A DNA stretch of 64,000 bases from an uncultured Acidimicrobiaceae bacterium (GTDB lineage: Bacteria; Actinomycetota; Acidimicrobiia; Spongiisociales; SHLN01): NCBI GenBank assembly GCA_947259275.1, contig CAMYMH010000003.1, forward strand, positions 1-64,000, in the 5' to 3' direction. A program made the position numbers and the translations under genes. A model generated the notes under the pieces. That model ran no database searches. It worked only from the letters and a program-made list of their open reading frames with translations, and had not been told where the DNA came from. Shown one piece after another: positions 40,807-49,747 of the stretch. How positions within the stretch are numbered: position 1 is the stretch's first letter; each line of letters begins with the position of its first letter.

Positions 40807-41658
40807 TCAGGCCTCGGTCCTGAGTCGTTCCTTCGCCAGCTCCACGTACTCGGGGCTGGTGTCGTAGCCCACGAAATATCGGCCCGTCTGTTTGGCGGCC
40901 ACCGCCGTGGTGCCCGACCCTATGAACGGATCGAGGACCAGGTCGGCCTCGAACGTGTAGAGCTCGATGAGGCGACGCGGCAGGTCAACCGGGAAGGGCG
41001 CGGGGTGGCCGATACGCTTGGCCGAAGCAGTGCCCATCGTCCAGATGGAGGTGGTCGCTTCCATGAACTCGTCACGCTCGATGGTGCTCTCGCCCTTGCG
41101 GGCCCGCCCGAACACCTCCTTGGAGGCCACGATCACGTACTCGTGGACGTCGCGCAGGGTCGGGTTCTGGGCGCTCTTCCACGATCCCCAGGCGCACGAG
41201 CCTCCGGCACCCTTGGCCTTCTGCCAGATGATCTCGCCGCGCAGCAGATATCCGAGGTCGCCGAGCAGTCCGGCCACATAGTGGTTGAGCGGGACGTACG
41301 GCTTGCGGCCGAGGTTGGCGACGTTGACGGCTACCCGTCCGCCCGGCTCGAGCACCCGATAGGTCTCGGCGAACACGTTTCTGAGCAGATCCAGGTAGTC
41401 CTCGATGTGAAGGTCGTCGTCGTAGTCCTTGCCGACGTTATAGGGCGGCGAGGTCACCATCAGAGAAACACAGTTGTCCGGCAGCTGGTCCATCGACTCC
41501 GAGCTTTGGCAGTAGAGCTGGTCGAGGACATGTGAGGGCGGAGCAGCCGGCTCGCCGACCACTCCCAGCACGTGTGACGTCATGCGGCGGCTGTAATAGG
41601 AACTGGAGTCGTGGCTCTCACGCTTGCCGGAGCCAAAACCCGATGTCTCGGTTGCCAT
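40807..41658 (-). CDS. Orphan site-specific DNA methyltransferase (beta class, TSPPYN)
   Basis: The 283-residue enzyme has catalytic motif IV TSPPYNVGKDYDDD (about residues 69-82) before the SAM-binding motif I VLDPFIGSGTTAVAA (about 242-256), the order of beta-class amino-methyltransferases; SPPY is commonest in N4-cytosine enzymes. A target-recognition region lies between (AKGAGGSCAWGSWKSAQNPTLRDVHEYVIV). No restriction gene is adjacent, so it is likely a solitary methylase with a regulatory or housekeeping role. It is divergent from the DUF1876 gene. Confidence 0.88.
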   Translation of the reverse strand: MATETSGFGSGKRESHDSSSYYSRRMTSHVLGVVGEPAAPPSHVLDQLYCQSSESMDQLPDNCVSLMVTSPPYNVGKDYDDDLHIEDYLDLLRNVFAETYRVLEPGGRVAVNVANLGRKPYVPLNHYVAGLLGDLGYLLRGEIIWQKAKGAGGSCAWGSWKSAQNPTLRDVHEYVIVASKEVFGRARKGESTIERDEFMEATTSIWTMGTASAKRIGHPAPFPVDLPRRLIELYTFEADLVLDPFIGSGTTAVAAKQTGRYFVGYDTSPEYVELAKERLRTEA

Positions 41659-41723
41659 TCAAATCCTGGGGAAGCTGGGAACAGACTCTAGGAACGATTT
41701 TCGCGCTCTGCCAGGTTTGTCGA

Positions 41724-41743
41724 CCCAGGCCTTTGGTCCCTAG
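41724..41743 (-). promoter_or_regulatory. DosR-like box in front of the DUF1876 gene
   Basis: The minus strand reads CTAGGGACCAAAGGCCTGGG, matching the mycobacterial DosR consensus TTSGGGACTWWAGTCCCSAA in about 13 of 20 positions, with an intact GGGAC half. It lies 45 bases upstream of a gene whose mycobacterial homologue is a DosR-regulon member. Confidence 0.55.
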
Positions 41744-41787
41744 AGAAAGTCTCACCGATATCGTTAGCTTGAGCCAAGGAGGTCAAC

Positions 41788-42027
41788 ATGGAAAAGGACG
41801 TCAACCTGACCTTGCATATCAGTGAGGACGACGTCGAAACGATCGCGCACGCGGTCCTGAACCTGCGAGGCGACCACTTTGAGGCGATGGGGAAGGCGAA
41901 GCGCAGGGCGGGCGACCCGCCGATGCCCGTCGTCGGGGAAGAGCTGGCGATCGCCCGGGCGTTGAGCGACATCACTGCTTCGGTGATGTCGGCCGCCCAG
42001 ACCAAGATCGAGGAGTTCCTGACCTAG
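41788..42027 (+). CDS. DUF1876 protein (Rv1738/Rv2632c-like)
   Basis: The 79-residue protein matches the DUF1876 family: VNLTLHISEDDVETIAHAVLNLRGDHFEAMGKAKRRAGDPPMPVVGEELAIARALSDITASVM, with the family GEELAIARALSDL-type motif near residues 51-62. In mycobacteria Rv1738 is strongly induced in hypoxia by DosR and resembles ribosome hibernation factors. An excellent AAGGAGG ribosome-binding site precedes ATG 41788. The DosR-like box upstream supports the same kind of control here. Confidence 0.85.
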   Translation: MEKDVNLTLHISEDDVETIAHAVLNLRGDHFEAMGKAKRRAGDPPMPVVGEELAIARALSDITASVMSAAQTKIEEFLT

Positions 42028-42068
42028 CCTCGCGCGGTGGGCCGCTGAGTCGGGCAGGTTGACCGCGC

Positions 42069-42878
42069 CTACTCAGCGGCCTGGTAGCTCCCGAGGACGT
42101 GCAGGTTGGTCATCGTGGCCGGCGGAGGCTCGATGACCTGTCCGAGTCCGGCCTCCCCCACCGGGTGCACCAGATCGACGAAGAAGCGGTAGTTCCACCG
42201 CTCGGCGGCGGGACGGGATTCGATGCGGGTGAGATTGGCGCCGCGCAGCCCCAGCTCGGTCAGTGCCAGGGCAAGCGCCCCCGCCGTATGGCTGGTCTCG
42301 AAGGCAATCGACGTCTTGTCGTCGGTCGGATCAATGCTGGGGTCCCCGGGCGCCAGCACGACGAACCTGGTGGTGTTGTGATGCCGATCGATGACGCCCG
42401 ACAGCAGGACCTCCAGCCCATGCCCCTCTCCGGACTCGGGTGGGGCCAGCGCCGCCTGGCTGGGATCTCGCATCTCGGCGACCTCTCGCACCGCCCCGGC
42501 CGTGTCGTGCGTCGGGATCGCGCTCCAACCCCGCTCCAGCAGGAGTTCCTCGGCCTGGCCGAGCGCCACCGGGTGACTCCGAACCGTCTTGACTCCGTCA
42601 ACGGTGGCTCCGGGCAACCCGAGCAAGGCGTGACGGACCTCAATGAGATGCTCGGCCACGATGGAGGCAGGGGCCTCCACCAGCCGGTCGAGAACCGGTA
42701 ACACGCTGCCGGTGGTCGAATTCTCGATCGGCAGAACCAGGCGCTCCACCTCCCCATCGGCGAGGGCATGGAAGGCGGCAACGAACGAGGCGAAGCCCAC
42801 TCGCTCGGCGCCGGGCAGCACCTCATCCGCCGCCCGGTAGCTGTAGGAACCGGGCTCACCCTGATAACCAGCTTTCAT
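42069..42878 (-). CDS. pheA: Prephenate dehydratase
   Basis: The 269-residue monofunctional enzyme makes phenylpyruvate. It has the PDT domain (YQGEPGSYSYRAADEVLPG, LPIENSTTGSVLPVLDRL, VRSHPVALGQAEELL, the catalytic NTTRFVVLAPG at about residues 169-179) and a C-terminal ACT domain (KTSIAFETSHTAGALALALTELGLRGANLTRIESRPAAERWNYRFFVDL) with the ESRP phenylalanine-binding motif. No chorismate mutase domain is fused. ATG 42878 directly precedes the domain. Confidence 0.95.
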   Translation of the reverse strand: MKAGYQGEPGSYSYRAADEVLPGAERVGFASFVAAFHALADGEVERLVLPIENSTTGSVLPVLDRLVEAPASIVAEHLIEVRHALLGLPGATVDGVKTVRSHPVALGQAEELLLERGWSAIPTHDTAGAVREVAEMRDPSQAALAPPESGEGHGLEVLLSGVIDRHHNTTRFVVLAPGDPSIDPTDDKTSIAFETSHTAGALALALTELGLRGANLTRIESRPAAERWNYRFFVDLVHPVGEAGLGQVIEPPPATMTNLHVLGSYQAAE

Positions 42879-43223
42879 GAACAGCACGATACTGGCCCGG
42901 CTTCGCCGGGCTTGGGAGTTGCTGGCCCGGCTTCGCCGGGCCCGGCTTCGCCGGGGACAGATTCACCTCCCCCGGAACGGGGGAGGTCGGGAGGGGGGTG
43001 GGCAACCCGAAGGGTTGCTGCGCGCGTTCCCGTGCTTTCAGAGCCAATGCCTCGAAACCGTGCTGGTACGACCCCGCGCGCAGCCAGTTCTTGTTGAATC
43101 TATGAGACCTGCCTGACCTGCGTTTCTGGAACACAGGAACGCGCTCTCACCCCACCCCTATCCCCTCCCGCAAGCGGGAGGGGTAACCGGAGTGAGCTCA
43201 TCTTGTCGATAGAGACTGAGTGA
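42879..43223. repeat. Palindrome-rich intergenic region between pheA and glgB
   Basis: No gene. Three copies of CCCGGCTTCGCCGGG (42896-42910, 42926-42940, 42941-42955), a CCTCCCCC/GGGGGAGG hairpin (42965-42987), GCAACCCGAAGGGTTGC (43002-43018) and CCCCTCCCGCAAGCGGGAGGGG near 43159-43180 follow one another. Most share a GAA or TTC triloop although the stems differ. Confidence 0.8.
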
Positions 43224-45131
43224 GTGCCGCGTCCAGTCGCTAGCTTTCATGGTGTGAAGTACAACCCGCCGCCGCTGCTCTCGGATGACGACATCTTCCT
43301 CTTCAACGAGGGCACCCACACGCGGCTCTACGAGCACCTCGGGGCCCAAATCCGAGCCGACGGCACCCACTTCTCGGTGTGGGCACCGGACGCGGTGGCG
43401 GTGTCGGTGGTGGGTGATTTCAACGATTGGGATGGGGAGAGCCATCAGATGCACCCGACCGACGCCGGCATCTGGAAGATCGTCGCTCCGGAGGCCCAAC
43501 CGGGAAACACCTACAAGTTCCGCATCTCGACGCGGGATGGCGGCCAGCTCGAGAAGGCCGATCCCTACGCAGTCACCGCCGAGGTGGCCCCCAAGACGGC
43601 ATCAGTGGTTTGGGATCCGTCTTACGAGTGGGGCGACGGTGACTGGATGAGTCGGCGGGGTAATCACAACCGCCACGACGGGCCGATGGCAATCTACGAG
43701 GTCCACATCGGATCGTGGGCCAAGAAATCCGAGGTCGAGTCCTACTCGTACCGGGAACTCGCGCCCCTGCTCGCCAAGTACGTGAGCGACCTGGGATACA
43801 CCCACATCGAACTCATGCCGATAACCGAGCACCCGTACTATCCATCGTGGGGATATCAGGTCACGGGGTATTTCGCTCCCACCAGTCGGTTTGGCACGCC
43901 CCAGGACTTCATGTACCTGGTGGACACCCTCCACCAGGAAGGGGTGGGGGTGATCCTCGATTGGGTCCCGTCTCATTTCGCCAACGACGACTTCGGCCTT
44001 GGACTGTTCGACGGCACCCACCTGTACGAGCACGCCGACCCTCGCAAGGGCTGGCATCCGGACTGGGACTCAAACATCTTCAACTACGGCCGGAACGAGG
44101 TGCGCAGCTTCCTCCTCTCTTCGGCCCTGCACTGGCTCGACCGCTATCACGTCGACGGGCTGCGGGTGGATGGGGTCGCTTCGATGCTCTACCTGGACTA
44201 CTCCCGCCAGGAAGGCCAGTGGATCCCCAACGAGTACGGGGGAAACGAGAACCTCGAAGCGATCAGTTTCATAAAACAGCTCAACACGGCCTGCTATCGC
44301 GCCCACCCCGACATCACGATGGTCGCCGAGGAATCCACCGCCTGGGGCGGCGTGTCCCGACCGGTCGACGCCGGCGGCCTCGGCTTTGGCTACAAGTGGG
44401 ACATGGGTTGGATGCACGACACGTTGAAGTACTTCAGGGAAGACCCGGTCCATCGCCGCCATCACCAGGACACCCTCACTTTTCGCATGATCTACGCCTG
44501 GGATGAGAATTTCGTGCTCAGTCTGTCCCACGATGAGGTAGTGCACGGCAAGTCGTCGCTCGTCAACAAGATGCCCGGCGACGAATGGCAGCAGTTTGCC
44601 AACCTCCGGCTGCTGTATGGCTACATGTACGCCATGCCCGGCAAGAAGCTGCTCTTCATGGGCAGTGAGCTGGGACAGCGCGAGGAATGGGGCGTCGACC
44701 ACGACCTCGACTGGTGGGTCCTCGATTACCCAAACCACGCCGGCACCCAGCAATGGACGAAGGCCCTCAACGAGGCCTACCGGGGAGTCCCCGCCCTCCA
44801 CGAGCTCGATCACGAGCAGAGGGGCTTCGAATGGGTCGATGCCTCCGACGCCGCCGCCAGCGTGCTCAGCTTCCTCCGCAAGGACCGACAAGGAGGATCC
44901 GTTCTCTTCGCCGGCAACTTCACGCCGGTGTTGCGCGAGAGCTATCGCATCGGCGTGCCTTCGGGTGGCGAGTGGGAGGTGCTCCTCAACAGCGACTGGC
45001 CCGGGTTCTGGGGTACCGGTGCCGGACCGCAGGGAATCGTCAAGGCCGAGGAGGTCGCCATGCACGGCCGTCCCTTCAGTGTCGAACTGGACCTCCCACC
45101 GTTGGGATGCGTGTTCCTAAAGCAGGGCTAG
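43224..45131 (+). CDS. glgB: 1,4-alpha-glucan branching enzyme
   Basis: The 635-residue GH13 enzyme makes alpha-1,6 branches in glycogen. An N-terminal CBM48 (HFSVWAPDAVAVSVVGDFNDWDGESHQM, about 49-76) precedes the barrel with YEVHIGSW, ELMPITEHPYYPSWGYQVTGYFAPTSRFGTP, the nucleophile Asp in VDGLRVDGVASMLYLDY, the acid Glu in MVAEESTAWGGV and LSHDEVVHGKSSL. GTG 43224 is used; a GTG at 43254 is possible. It has the short form without the extra N-terminal domain. glgA lies 12 kb downstream, so glycogen genes are scattered. Confidence 0.95.
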   Translation: MPRPVASFHGVKYNPPPLLSDDDIFLFNEGTHTRLYEHLGAQIRADGTHFSVWAPDAVAVSVVGDFNDWDGESHQMHPTDAGIWKIVAPEAQPGNTYKFRISTRDGGQLEKADPYAVTAEVAPKTASVVWDPSYEWGDGDWMSRRGNHNRHDGPMAIYEVHIGSWAKKSEVESYSYRELAPLLAKYVSDLGYTHIELMPITEHPYYPSWGYQVTGYFAPTSRFGTPQDFMYLVDTLHQEGVGVILDWVPSHFANDDFGLGLFDGTHLYEHADPRKGWHPDWDSNIFNYGRNEVRSFLLSSALHWLDRYHVDGLRVDGVASMLYLDYSRQEGQWIPNEYGGNENLEAISFIKQLNTACYRAHPDITMVAEESTAWGGVSRPVDAGGLGFGYKWDMGWMHDTLKYFREDPVHRRHHQDTLTFRMIYAWDENFVLSLSHDEVVHGKSSLVNKMPGDEWQQFANLRLLYGYMYAMPGKKLLFMGSELGQREEWGVDHDLDWWVLDYPNHAGTQQWTKALNEAYRGVPALHELDHEQRGFEWVDASDAAASVLSFLRKDRQGGSVLFAGNFTPVLRESYRIGVPSGGEWEVLLNSDWPGFWGTGAGPQGIVKAEEVAMHGRPFSVELDLPPLGCVFLKQG

Positions 45132-45490
45132 GGAGCCCACCGCCCACTGCTCACCGTCCGCCGCCCATCGGAAAGCTTCAACCGCCACCGCCCATCGCCC
45201 ACCGCCCACCACACGGTCTTCTGTTCCTTGCCCCGAGGTGTCGCGTTTCGCGATCGGGCGACACCACAGGACATCATTACCCGTTCGAGTTTGGTCACCC
45301 TTCCTCCCCGCCCTGAGGGCGGGGTGGCTCCGCCGATAGGCGGAGACGGGGTGGGGGAGGCCAGGAACCCTGTAGTTCACTGGGTTTGCACCCACGACCG
45401 GGAGGCTCCCGGTGCAATCAATCGCCGGGTCCGGGGCCTCTCCTAGATGCAGTCGTTCGGCGGACCTCGGCTGGCGGTTTCGGTGGGCAG
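45132..45490. repeat. Intergenic repeat region with a full double-hairpin element
   Basis: The left part is a CCCACCG/CGCCCATCG run (about 45137-45212). From about 45235 to 45375 lies a full copy of the double-hairpin element: GGTGTCGC-TTTCGCGA...GCGACACC hairpin, a variable spacer, CCCCGCCCTGAGGGCGGGG, TGGCTCCGCCGATAGGCGGAG and CGGGGTGGGGGAGGCCAGGAACCC. No gene is present. Confidence 0.8.
45235..45375 (+). repeat. Double-hairpin dispersed element, copy 1
   Basis: This copy aligns module by module with 49838-49975 (same strand) and 54778-54925 (opposite strand). Fixed modules are the GTGTCGC/GCGACAC hairpin, the CCCCGCCC/GGGCGGGG and CTCCGCC/GGCGGAG hairpins and the CCAGGA end; the 40-50-base spacer between them differs. 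Confidence 0.8.
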
Positions 45491-47467
45491 TCAGCCCAGG
45501 AACCTCTCCAGCCACGCCAGGACTTCCCTGTACCAGTGGAGCGAGTTCTGAGGCTTCAGTATCCAGTGGCCTTCGTCCGGGTAGTAGACGAGCCGGGCCT
45601 CAACGCCTTTCGCCTTCAGGATGCCGTAGAGCTCGAGACCCTGGGTCACGACGACCCGGTAATCCTTTTCGCCGTGGATGACGAGGGTCGGGGTGGAGAA
45701 ATTGGCGGCGTGGTCGGTGGGACTCCAGCGTTGGATGTCGTCAAGCGAATCCCAGGCGTTTCCGCCCATGCTCCGCTCCCGTCCGGCGGTTACGTCCGAG
45801 GCGTACTGGCCGAGGAGGTTCGTGACACCGGCGTGCACGATGGCGGTGGCAAACCGATCCGTTTCTCCCATCAGCCAGGCGGTCAGATACCCGCCGTAGG
45901 ACCCACCCGCAATCGCCATCCGATCAGGGTCGATGAACCCTTGCTCCAGCAGATGATCGGTGGCGGCCAGGATGTCGGCAGCCGGCTCGTCACCCCAGGC
46001 GCCGTGGATGCGGGCGGCGAAGTCTTGACCCCACGAAGTCGAGCCATGGAAGTTGACCATCGCCACCACGTGGCCGGGGGCGGCGAAGGCCTGGGCGCAC
46101 CACCGCCAATGCCAGGCATCACCAAACACGCCGTGCGGTCCTCCGTGGATGGCATGGACCAGCGGCCACCGCTGGCTCTCATCGAAGCCCGGCGGGAGCA
46201 CCAGGAATGCCTGCACCCGGTCGCCGTTCGCCCCCGAGAACTCGATCTCGCGCACCTCACCCAATTCGAACTCGGCGAGGATGTCGCCGTTGAAGGCACT
46301 CACCGCTTCGACCTCACCCCCCTCGATGGGGACCCGATGCACCTCGGGCGGCGCGGTCAGCGATTGGTTGAGGAAGTAAACCGACCCATCAGCATTCGGC
46401 CGCGCCGCGCCCGCGAACCCGCCGCTCACCAGCTGCTCCGGCTCGGCGACAGCGACCGGCATCGAGTAGAGGTTGGTGCGGGCATCGTCCTCAGCGGCCA
46501 GCACGATCCGACTGCCATCGGCCGAGAACTCCCACCCCTCGGCGGAGCGGTCCCAGTCCTCGGTCAGGACGGTTTCGGTATCTGCAGCCCGGTCGAAGGC
46601 GACGAGCCGCACCCGATCGGCGTAGAAATCCCACTCCCGTTGGATGCCGAACAACAGGTAGGCGCCGTCGGGGCTGTAGCGGGGCCGGCGCTGATGGGCA
46701 GGCAGCTCCTCGGTGAGACGGCGCTCAGGCCCACCGGCAAGCGGAACGGTGAAAACGGCACTCTGGAGCCGGTCGTGCGGCGGCTCGCTGATCTCGGCGG
46801 CAAAAGCCACCTCGGCACCGTCCGGCGAGATGTCGAAGCTGCCGGCCGGATCCATGAAATACATCCACCGCGTTGCCTCAGGAATGAGATCTGAGAGATC
46901 GCCGGACTTCAGGTCGAGATGGAACAGGTGGGGCACGGCTCCGTCGGTCAGCCAGCGGGTCCAGAATCGATAGACCCGGTCCTCGGTGACCTTCGCCTGG
47001 ACCTCGGAGTTCTTCAACGAATCGCGCTTCTCTTTGGCTTCCTCCACCGTGCGGGCGTCCCGGTATACCTCGGACATGAGGACGAGGCCGCTCCCATCCG
47101 GGAGCCAGCGAGCGTCGAGAACCCCGAGCGGCAAATCGATGAGGCGCTCCGCTTCACCGCCCCCCAGGGGCAGCAGATACAACTGCGGACGAGCTTCGTC
47201 GTCATCGACCGGCTTGCCGAGAAAAACTACGCTGAGCCCGTCGGGCGAGACCACCGGGTTGCTCGAGTTGCGATCTTCGCTGGTGAGCGGCTCAGGGTCA
47301 CCGCCGTCAGGCCCGATCCGGAACAAGCGGGTCACGCTCCGGTTCCCGGCGACGTCATGCTCGGTCACCGGAACAATGAGAAACGAGCCGTCAACTGCAG
47401 GTTCTGGAGCGCCGACGCGGCGCAGGCGCCACAGATCGTCGGGGTCGAGGGGGCGCCGTGCAGTCAT
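45491..47467 (-). CDS. S9-family prolyl oligopeptidase / acylaminoacyl-peptidase
   Basis: The 658-residue protein has an N-terminal beta-propeller (about 1-380, blades such as PEPLTSEDRNSSNPVVSPDGLSVVFLG) and a C-terminal alpha/beta hydrolase domain with HGGPHGVFGDAWHWRWCAQAFA, the nucleophile in AIAGGSYGGYLTAWLMG, LVIHGEKDYRV (Asp) and YYPDEGHWI (His). No signal peptide is seen, so it is cytosolic and cleaves short peptides. The ATG at 47467 gives a normal family length. Confidence 0.92.
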   Translation of the reverse strand: MTARRPLDPDDLWRLRRVGAPEPAVDGSFLIVPVTEHDVAGNRSVTRLFRIGPDGGDPEPLTSEDRNSSNPVVSPDGLSVVFLGKPVDDDEARPQLYLLPLGGGEAERLIDLPLGVLDARWLPDGSGLVLMSEVYRDARTVEEAKEKRDSLKNSEVQAKVTEDRVYRFWTRWLTDGAVPHLFHLDLKSGDLSDLIPEATRWMYFMDPAGSFDISPDGAEVAFAAEISEPPHDRLQSAVFTVPLAGGPERRLTEELPAHQRRPRYSPDGAYLLFGIQREWDFYADRVRLVAFDRAADTETVLTEDWDRSAEGWEFSADGSRIVLAAEDDARTNLYSMPVAVAEPEQLVSGGFAGAARPNADGSVYFLNQSLTAPPEVHRVPIEGGEVEAVSAFNGDILAEFELGEVREIEFSGANGDRVQAFLVLPPGFDESQRWPLVHAIHGGPHGVFGDAWHWRWCAQAFAAPGHVVAMVNFHGSTSWGQDFAARIHGAWGDEPAADILAATDHLLEQGFIDPDRMAIAGGSYGGYLTAWLMGETDRFATAIVHAGVTNLLGQYASDVTAGRERSMGGNAWDSLDDIQRWSPTDHAANFSTPTLVIHGEKDYRVVVTQGLELYGILKAKGVEARLVYYPDEGHWILKPQNSLHWYREVLAWLERFLG

Positions 47468-47566
47468 GGGTCGAGCGTAGCGAGGAAGCGGCTATCCCCA
47501 GCTGCCGGACGCAGGATTCGGTCGATACCCGTAAACTCCCCGCACCGAGGGGCATCAAGGGAGCCA

Positions 47567-49747
47567 ATGGCCAAGGGATTAGAACGGGATCTGGGGCTCT
47601 ACGCAGTTTTCACCATCAGCATCGGGGCGATGATCGGAAGTGGGATATTCGTTCTGCCCGGCCTCGCCTTCAAGATCGCCGGCCCGGCCGTGGTCCTGGC
47701 GTTCATTATCGCCGGGGTCATTGTGCTTCCCGCCGCGCTCAGCAAGGCCGAAATGGCCACGGCCATGCCAGAGTCGGGTGGGACATATCTCTACATCGAC
47801 CGGGCGATGGGCCCGCTCATGGGGACCGTTGCCGGCGTAGGGGTGTGGTTCTCGCTGACCTTCAAGTCGGCGTTTGCGTTGGCCGGACTGGGTGCGTACC
47901 TCACGTTGCTGGCAGACATCCCGGGGAAGACGTTCGCGCTCACCATCGGCGTCTTCCTCGTGGCGATCAACCTCATGGGCGCCAAGGTCACGGGCCAGGC
48001 CCAGAACGTCCTCGTGACGAGCGTGCTGGCCGGGCTCGGCTACTTCGTCATTCGCGGATCCATCGAAGTCGATCCCAGCCGCCTGGAACCGTTATTGCCT
48101 GAGGGGTACGGCGGGCTACTCACTGCGGCGGCTGTGGTATTCGTGGCGTACGCGGGTGTGACGAAGATCGCAAGCGTGGCCGAAGAGGTCAAGAACCCGG
48201 GACGCAACATCCCACTCGGTATCCTTCTCTCGATCGGCCTCATGCTGGTGCTGTACCCGGCCCTCGTGTGGGTGATCGTCGGCACAACCGATCCCGGGGT
48301 ACTGGCTGCGAGCACGACGCCGGTCGCCGACGCCGCCGACACCTTCATGGGAACGCTCGGCGTCGATGTCGTCAGCATCATCGCCATCGTGGCCTTGACC
48401 GGGATGGCCAACGCCGGCATCCTCTCGGCAAGCCGCTACCCGTTTGCGATGAGCCGCAACGCCCTGGCACCGCACGCTCTTCAACGGATCGGGCGGCGGG
48501 GAACGCCGGCCATCTCCATCCTCGTCACCGGCGCCTTGCTCTTCGCCCTGGTCGCGTTGGTCCCCATCCTCGATCTCGCCAAACTGGCCAGTGCCTTCAA
48601 ACTGGCAGTGTTCACGTTCATCAACATTGCGCTGATCGCCTTCCGTCAGAGCAAGCTCGATTGGTACCAACCCGAGTTCAAATCGCCGCTATATCCGTGG
48701 GTGCAGATCTTTGGGATCGGAGGCGCACTCCTGCTGCTTACCCAGATGGGCTGGGTCCCGCTCGCCGGCGCGGTCGGCATCACCGCGTTCGGCGTGCTCT
48801 GGTATCGAGGGTTCGGCAAGTCGCGGGCAATCAAGGACAGCGCGCTGTTGGATGCGCTCCGCATCCGGTCAACCGGCCGGCTCGTGACCATGACCGAGGA
48901 GTCGATCTCGCGAGGGGGGCACGCCCACGTGCTGATCCCGGTGTTGCGCAGCACGCGGCGCAGCCGCATGGACGACCTCATCCGATTCGGGACGCTGTTC
49001 GGCCAGCCGGGTGGCGTGGTCGAAGTCATCGAGTTCGAAGACGAGACGCCCCGGCGGCGACATCCGGTGGGAATCGACCGCCGGTTCGAGGAGCGGACCC
49101 GGGAGCTGGCCGCTCGCCTCGGCGCCGACGTATTCGTCCGGATCATTAGGAGCAGAGACTCCGAGCAGGCTCTGCTCGACTACGTCGAGGAGAACGATGT
49201 TGATCTCGTCGTGTCCGACCTTCCGAGGGAGGATCGCCGCACCCGGCGCTACATCCACGAGATGAAGGATGTTCGCGACCATCTGCCGTGTGATTCGATC
49301 TTCCTGCGGAACCGCACCGTGGGCCGCGTGGACAACGTGGTGATCATGGGTTCAGGCGGTCCCTACGATGTCCTCAAGATCAGCCTGGCGGCTCGGATTT
49401 CCCAGGCGGAGGGTTCCCATCTCAGGTTCGTGCATGTGCTCCCCGAGGAAGCCCGGGTCCAGCAGGTCGATGGCATCGAGAGCTACCACCACCGCCTCGA
49501 AGCCCTCTTCACCGGTGACACCGAGAGCGCGGTGAGTCGAGCTCCCGAACTGATCGACGAGGTAGCCAGGGTGGCGGGCGACGCCGACCTGGTTGTCATG
49601 GGTGCCCCCGCCCACCGGGTGCGGATCTTCGGCGATCTCGCCGACCGAATCGCGGACAGCCTGGATGCTCCGGTGATGATGGTCCACACCAACGAACAGG
49701 CAAGACAAGCCTGGTACGAGAAGGTGTTGGAACGAATCATCTACTAG
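47567..49747 (+). CDS. APC-superfamily amino acid permease with C-terminal tandem USP domains
   Basis: The 726-residue protein begins with a twelve-helix APC permease (about 8-430) with GLYAVFTISIGAMIGSGIFVLPGLAFK and the AVVFVAYAGVTKIASVAEEVKNPGRNIP segment. About 275 cytoplasmic residues follow with two universal-stress-like halves (HAHVLIPVLRSTRRSRMDDLIRFGTLF... and VDNVVIMGSGGPYDVLKISLAARISQAEGSHLRFVHVLPEE...GDADLVVMGAPAHRV). Such fusions suggest nucleotide- or stress-controlled transport. ATG 47567 follows AAGGGAG; the frame upstream is antisense to the S9 gene. Confidence 0.9.
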   Translation: MAKGLERDLGLYAVFTISIGAMIGSGIFVLPGLAFKIAGPAVVLAFIIAGVIVLPAALSKAEMATAMPESGGTYLYIDRAMGPLMGTVAGVGVWFSLTFKSAFALAGLGAYLTLLADIPGKTFALTIGVFLVAINLMGAKVTGQAQNVLVTSVLAGLGYFVIRGSIEVDPSRLEPLLPEGYGGLLTAAAVVFVAYAGVTKIASVAEEVKNPGRNIPLGILLSIGLMLVLYPALVWVIVGTTDPGVLAASTTPVADAADTFMGTLGVDVVSIIAIVALTGMANAGILSASRYPFAMSRNALAPHALQRIGRRGTPAISILVTGALLFALVALVPILDLAKLASAFKLAVFTFINIALIAFRQSKLDWYQPEFKSPLYPWVQIFGIGGALLLLTQMGWVPLAGAVGITAFGVLWYRGFGKSRAIKDSALLDALRIRSTGRLVTMTEESISRGGHAHVLIPVLRSTRRSRMDDLIRFGTLFGQPGGVVEVIEFEDETPRRRHPVGIDRRFEERTRELAARLGADVFVRIIRSRDSEQALLDYVEENDVDLVVSDLPREDRRTRRYIHEMKDVRDHLPCDSIFLRNRTVGRVDNVVIMGSGGPYDVLKISLAARISQAEGSHLRFVHVLPEEARVQQVDGIESYHHRLEALFTGDTESAVSRAPELIDEVARVAGDADLVVMGAPAHRVRIFGDLADRIADSLDAPVMMVHTNEQARQAWYEKVLERIIY

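Noticed and set aside
45360-45450. tRNA-like look of the segment with CCCGGTGCAATCAATCG
   Set aside because: No complete cloverleaf with acceptor and T-loop GTTCGA pattern could be built.
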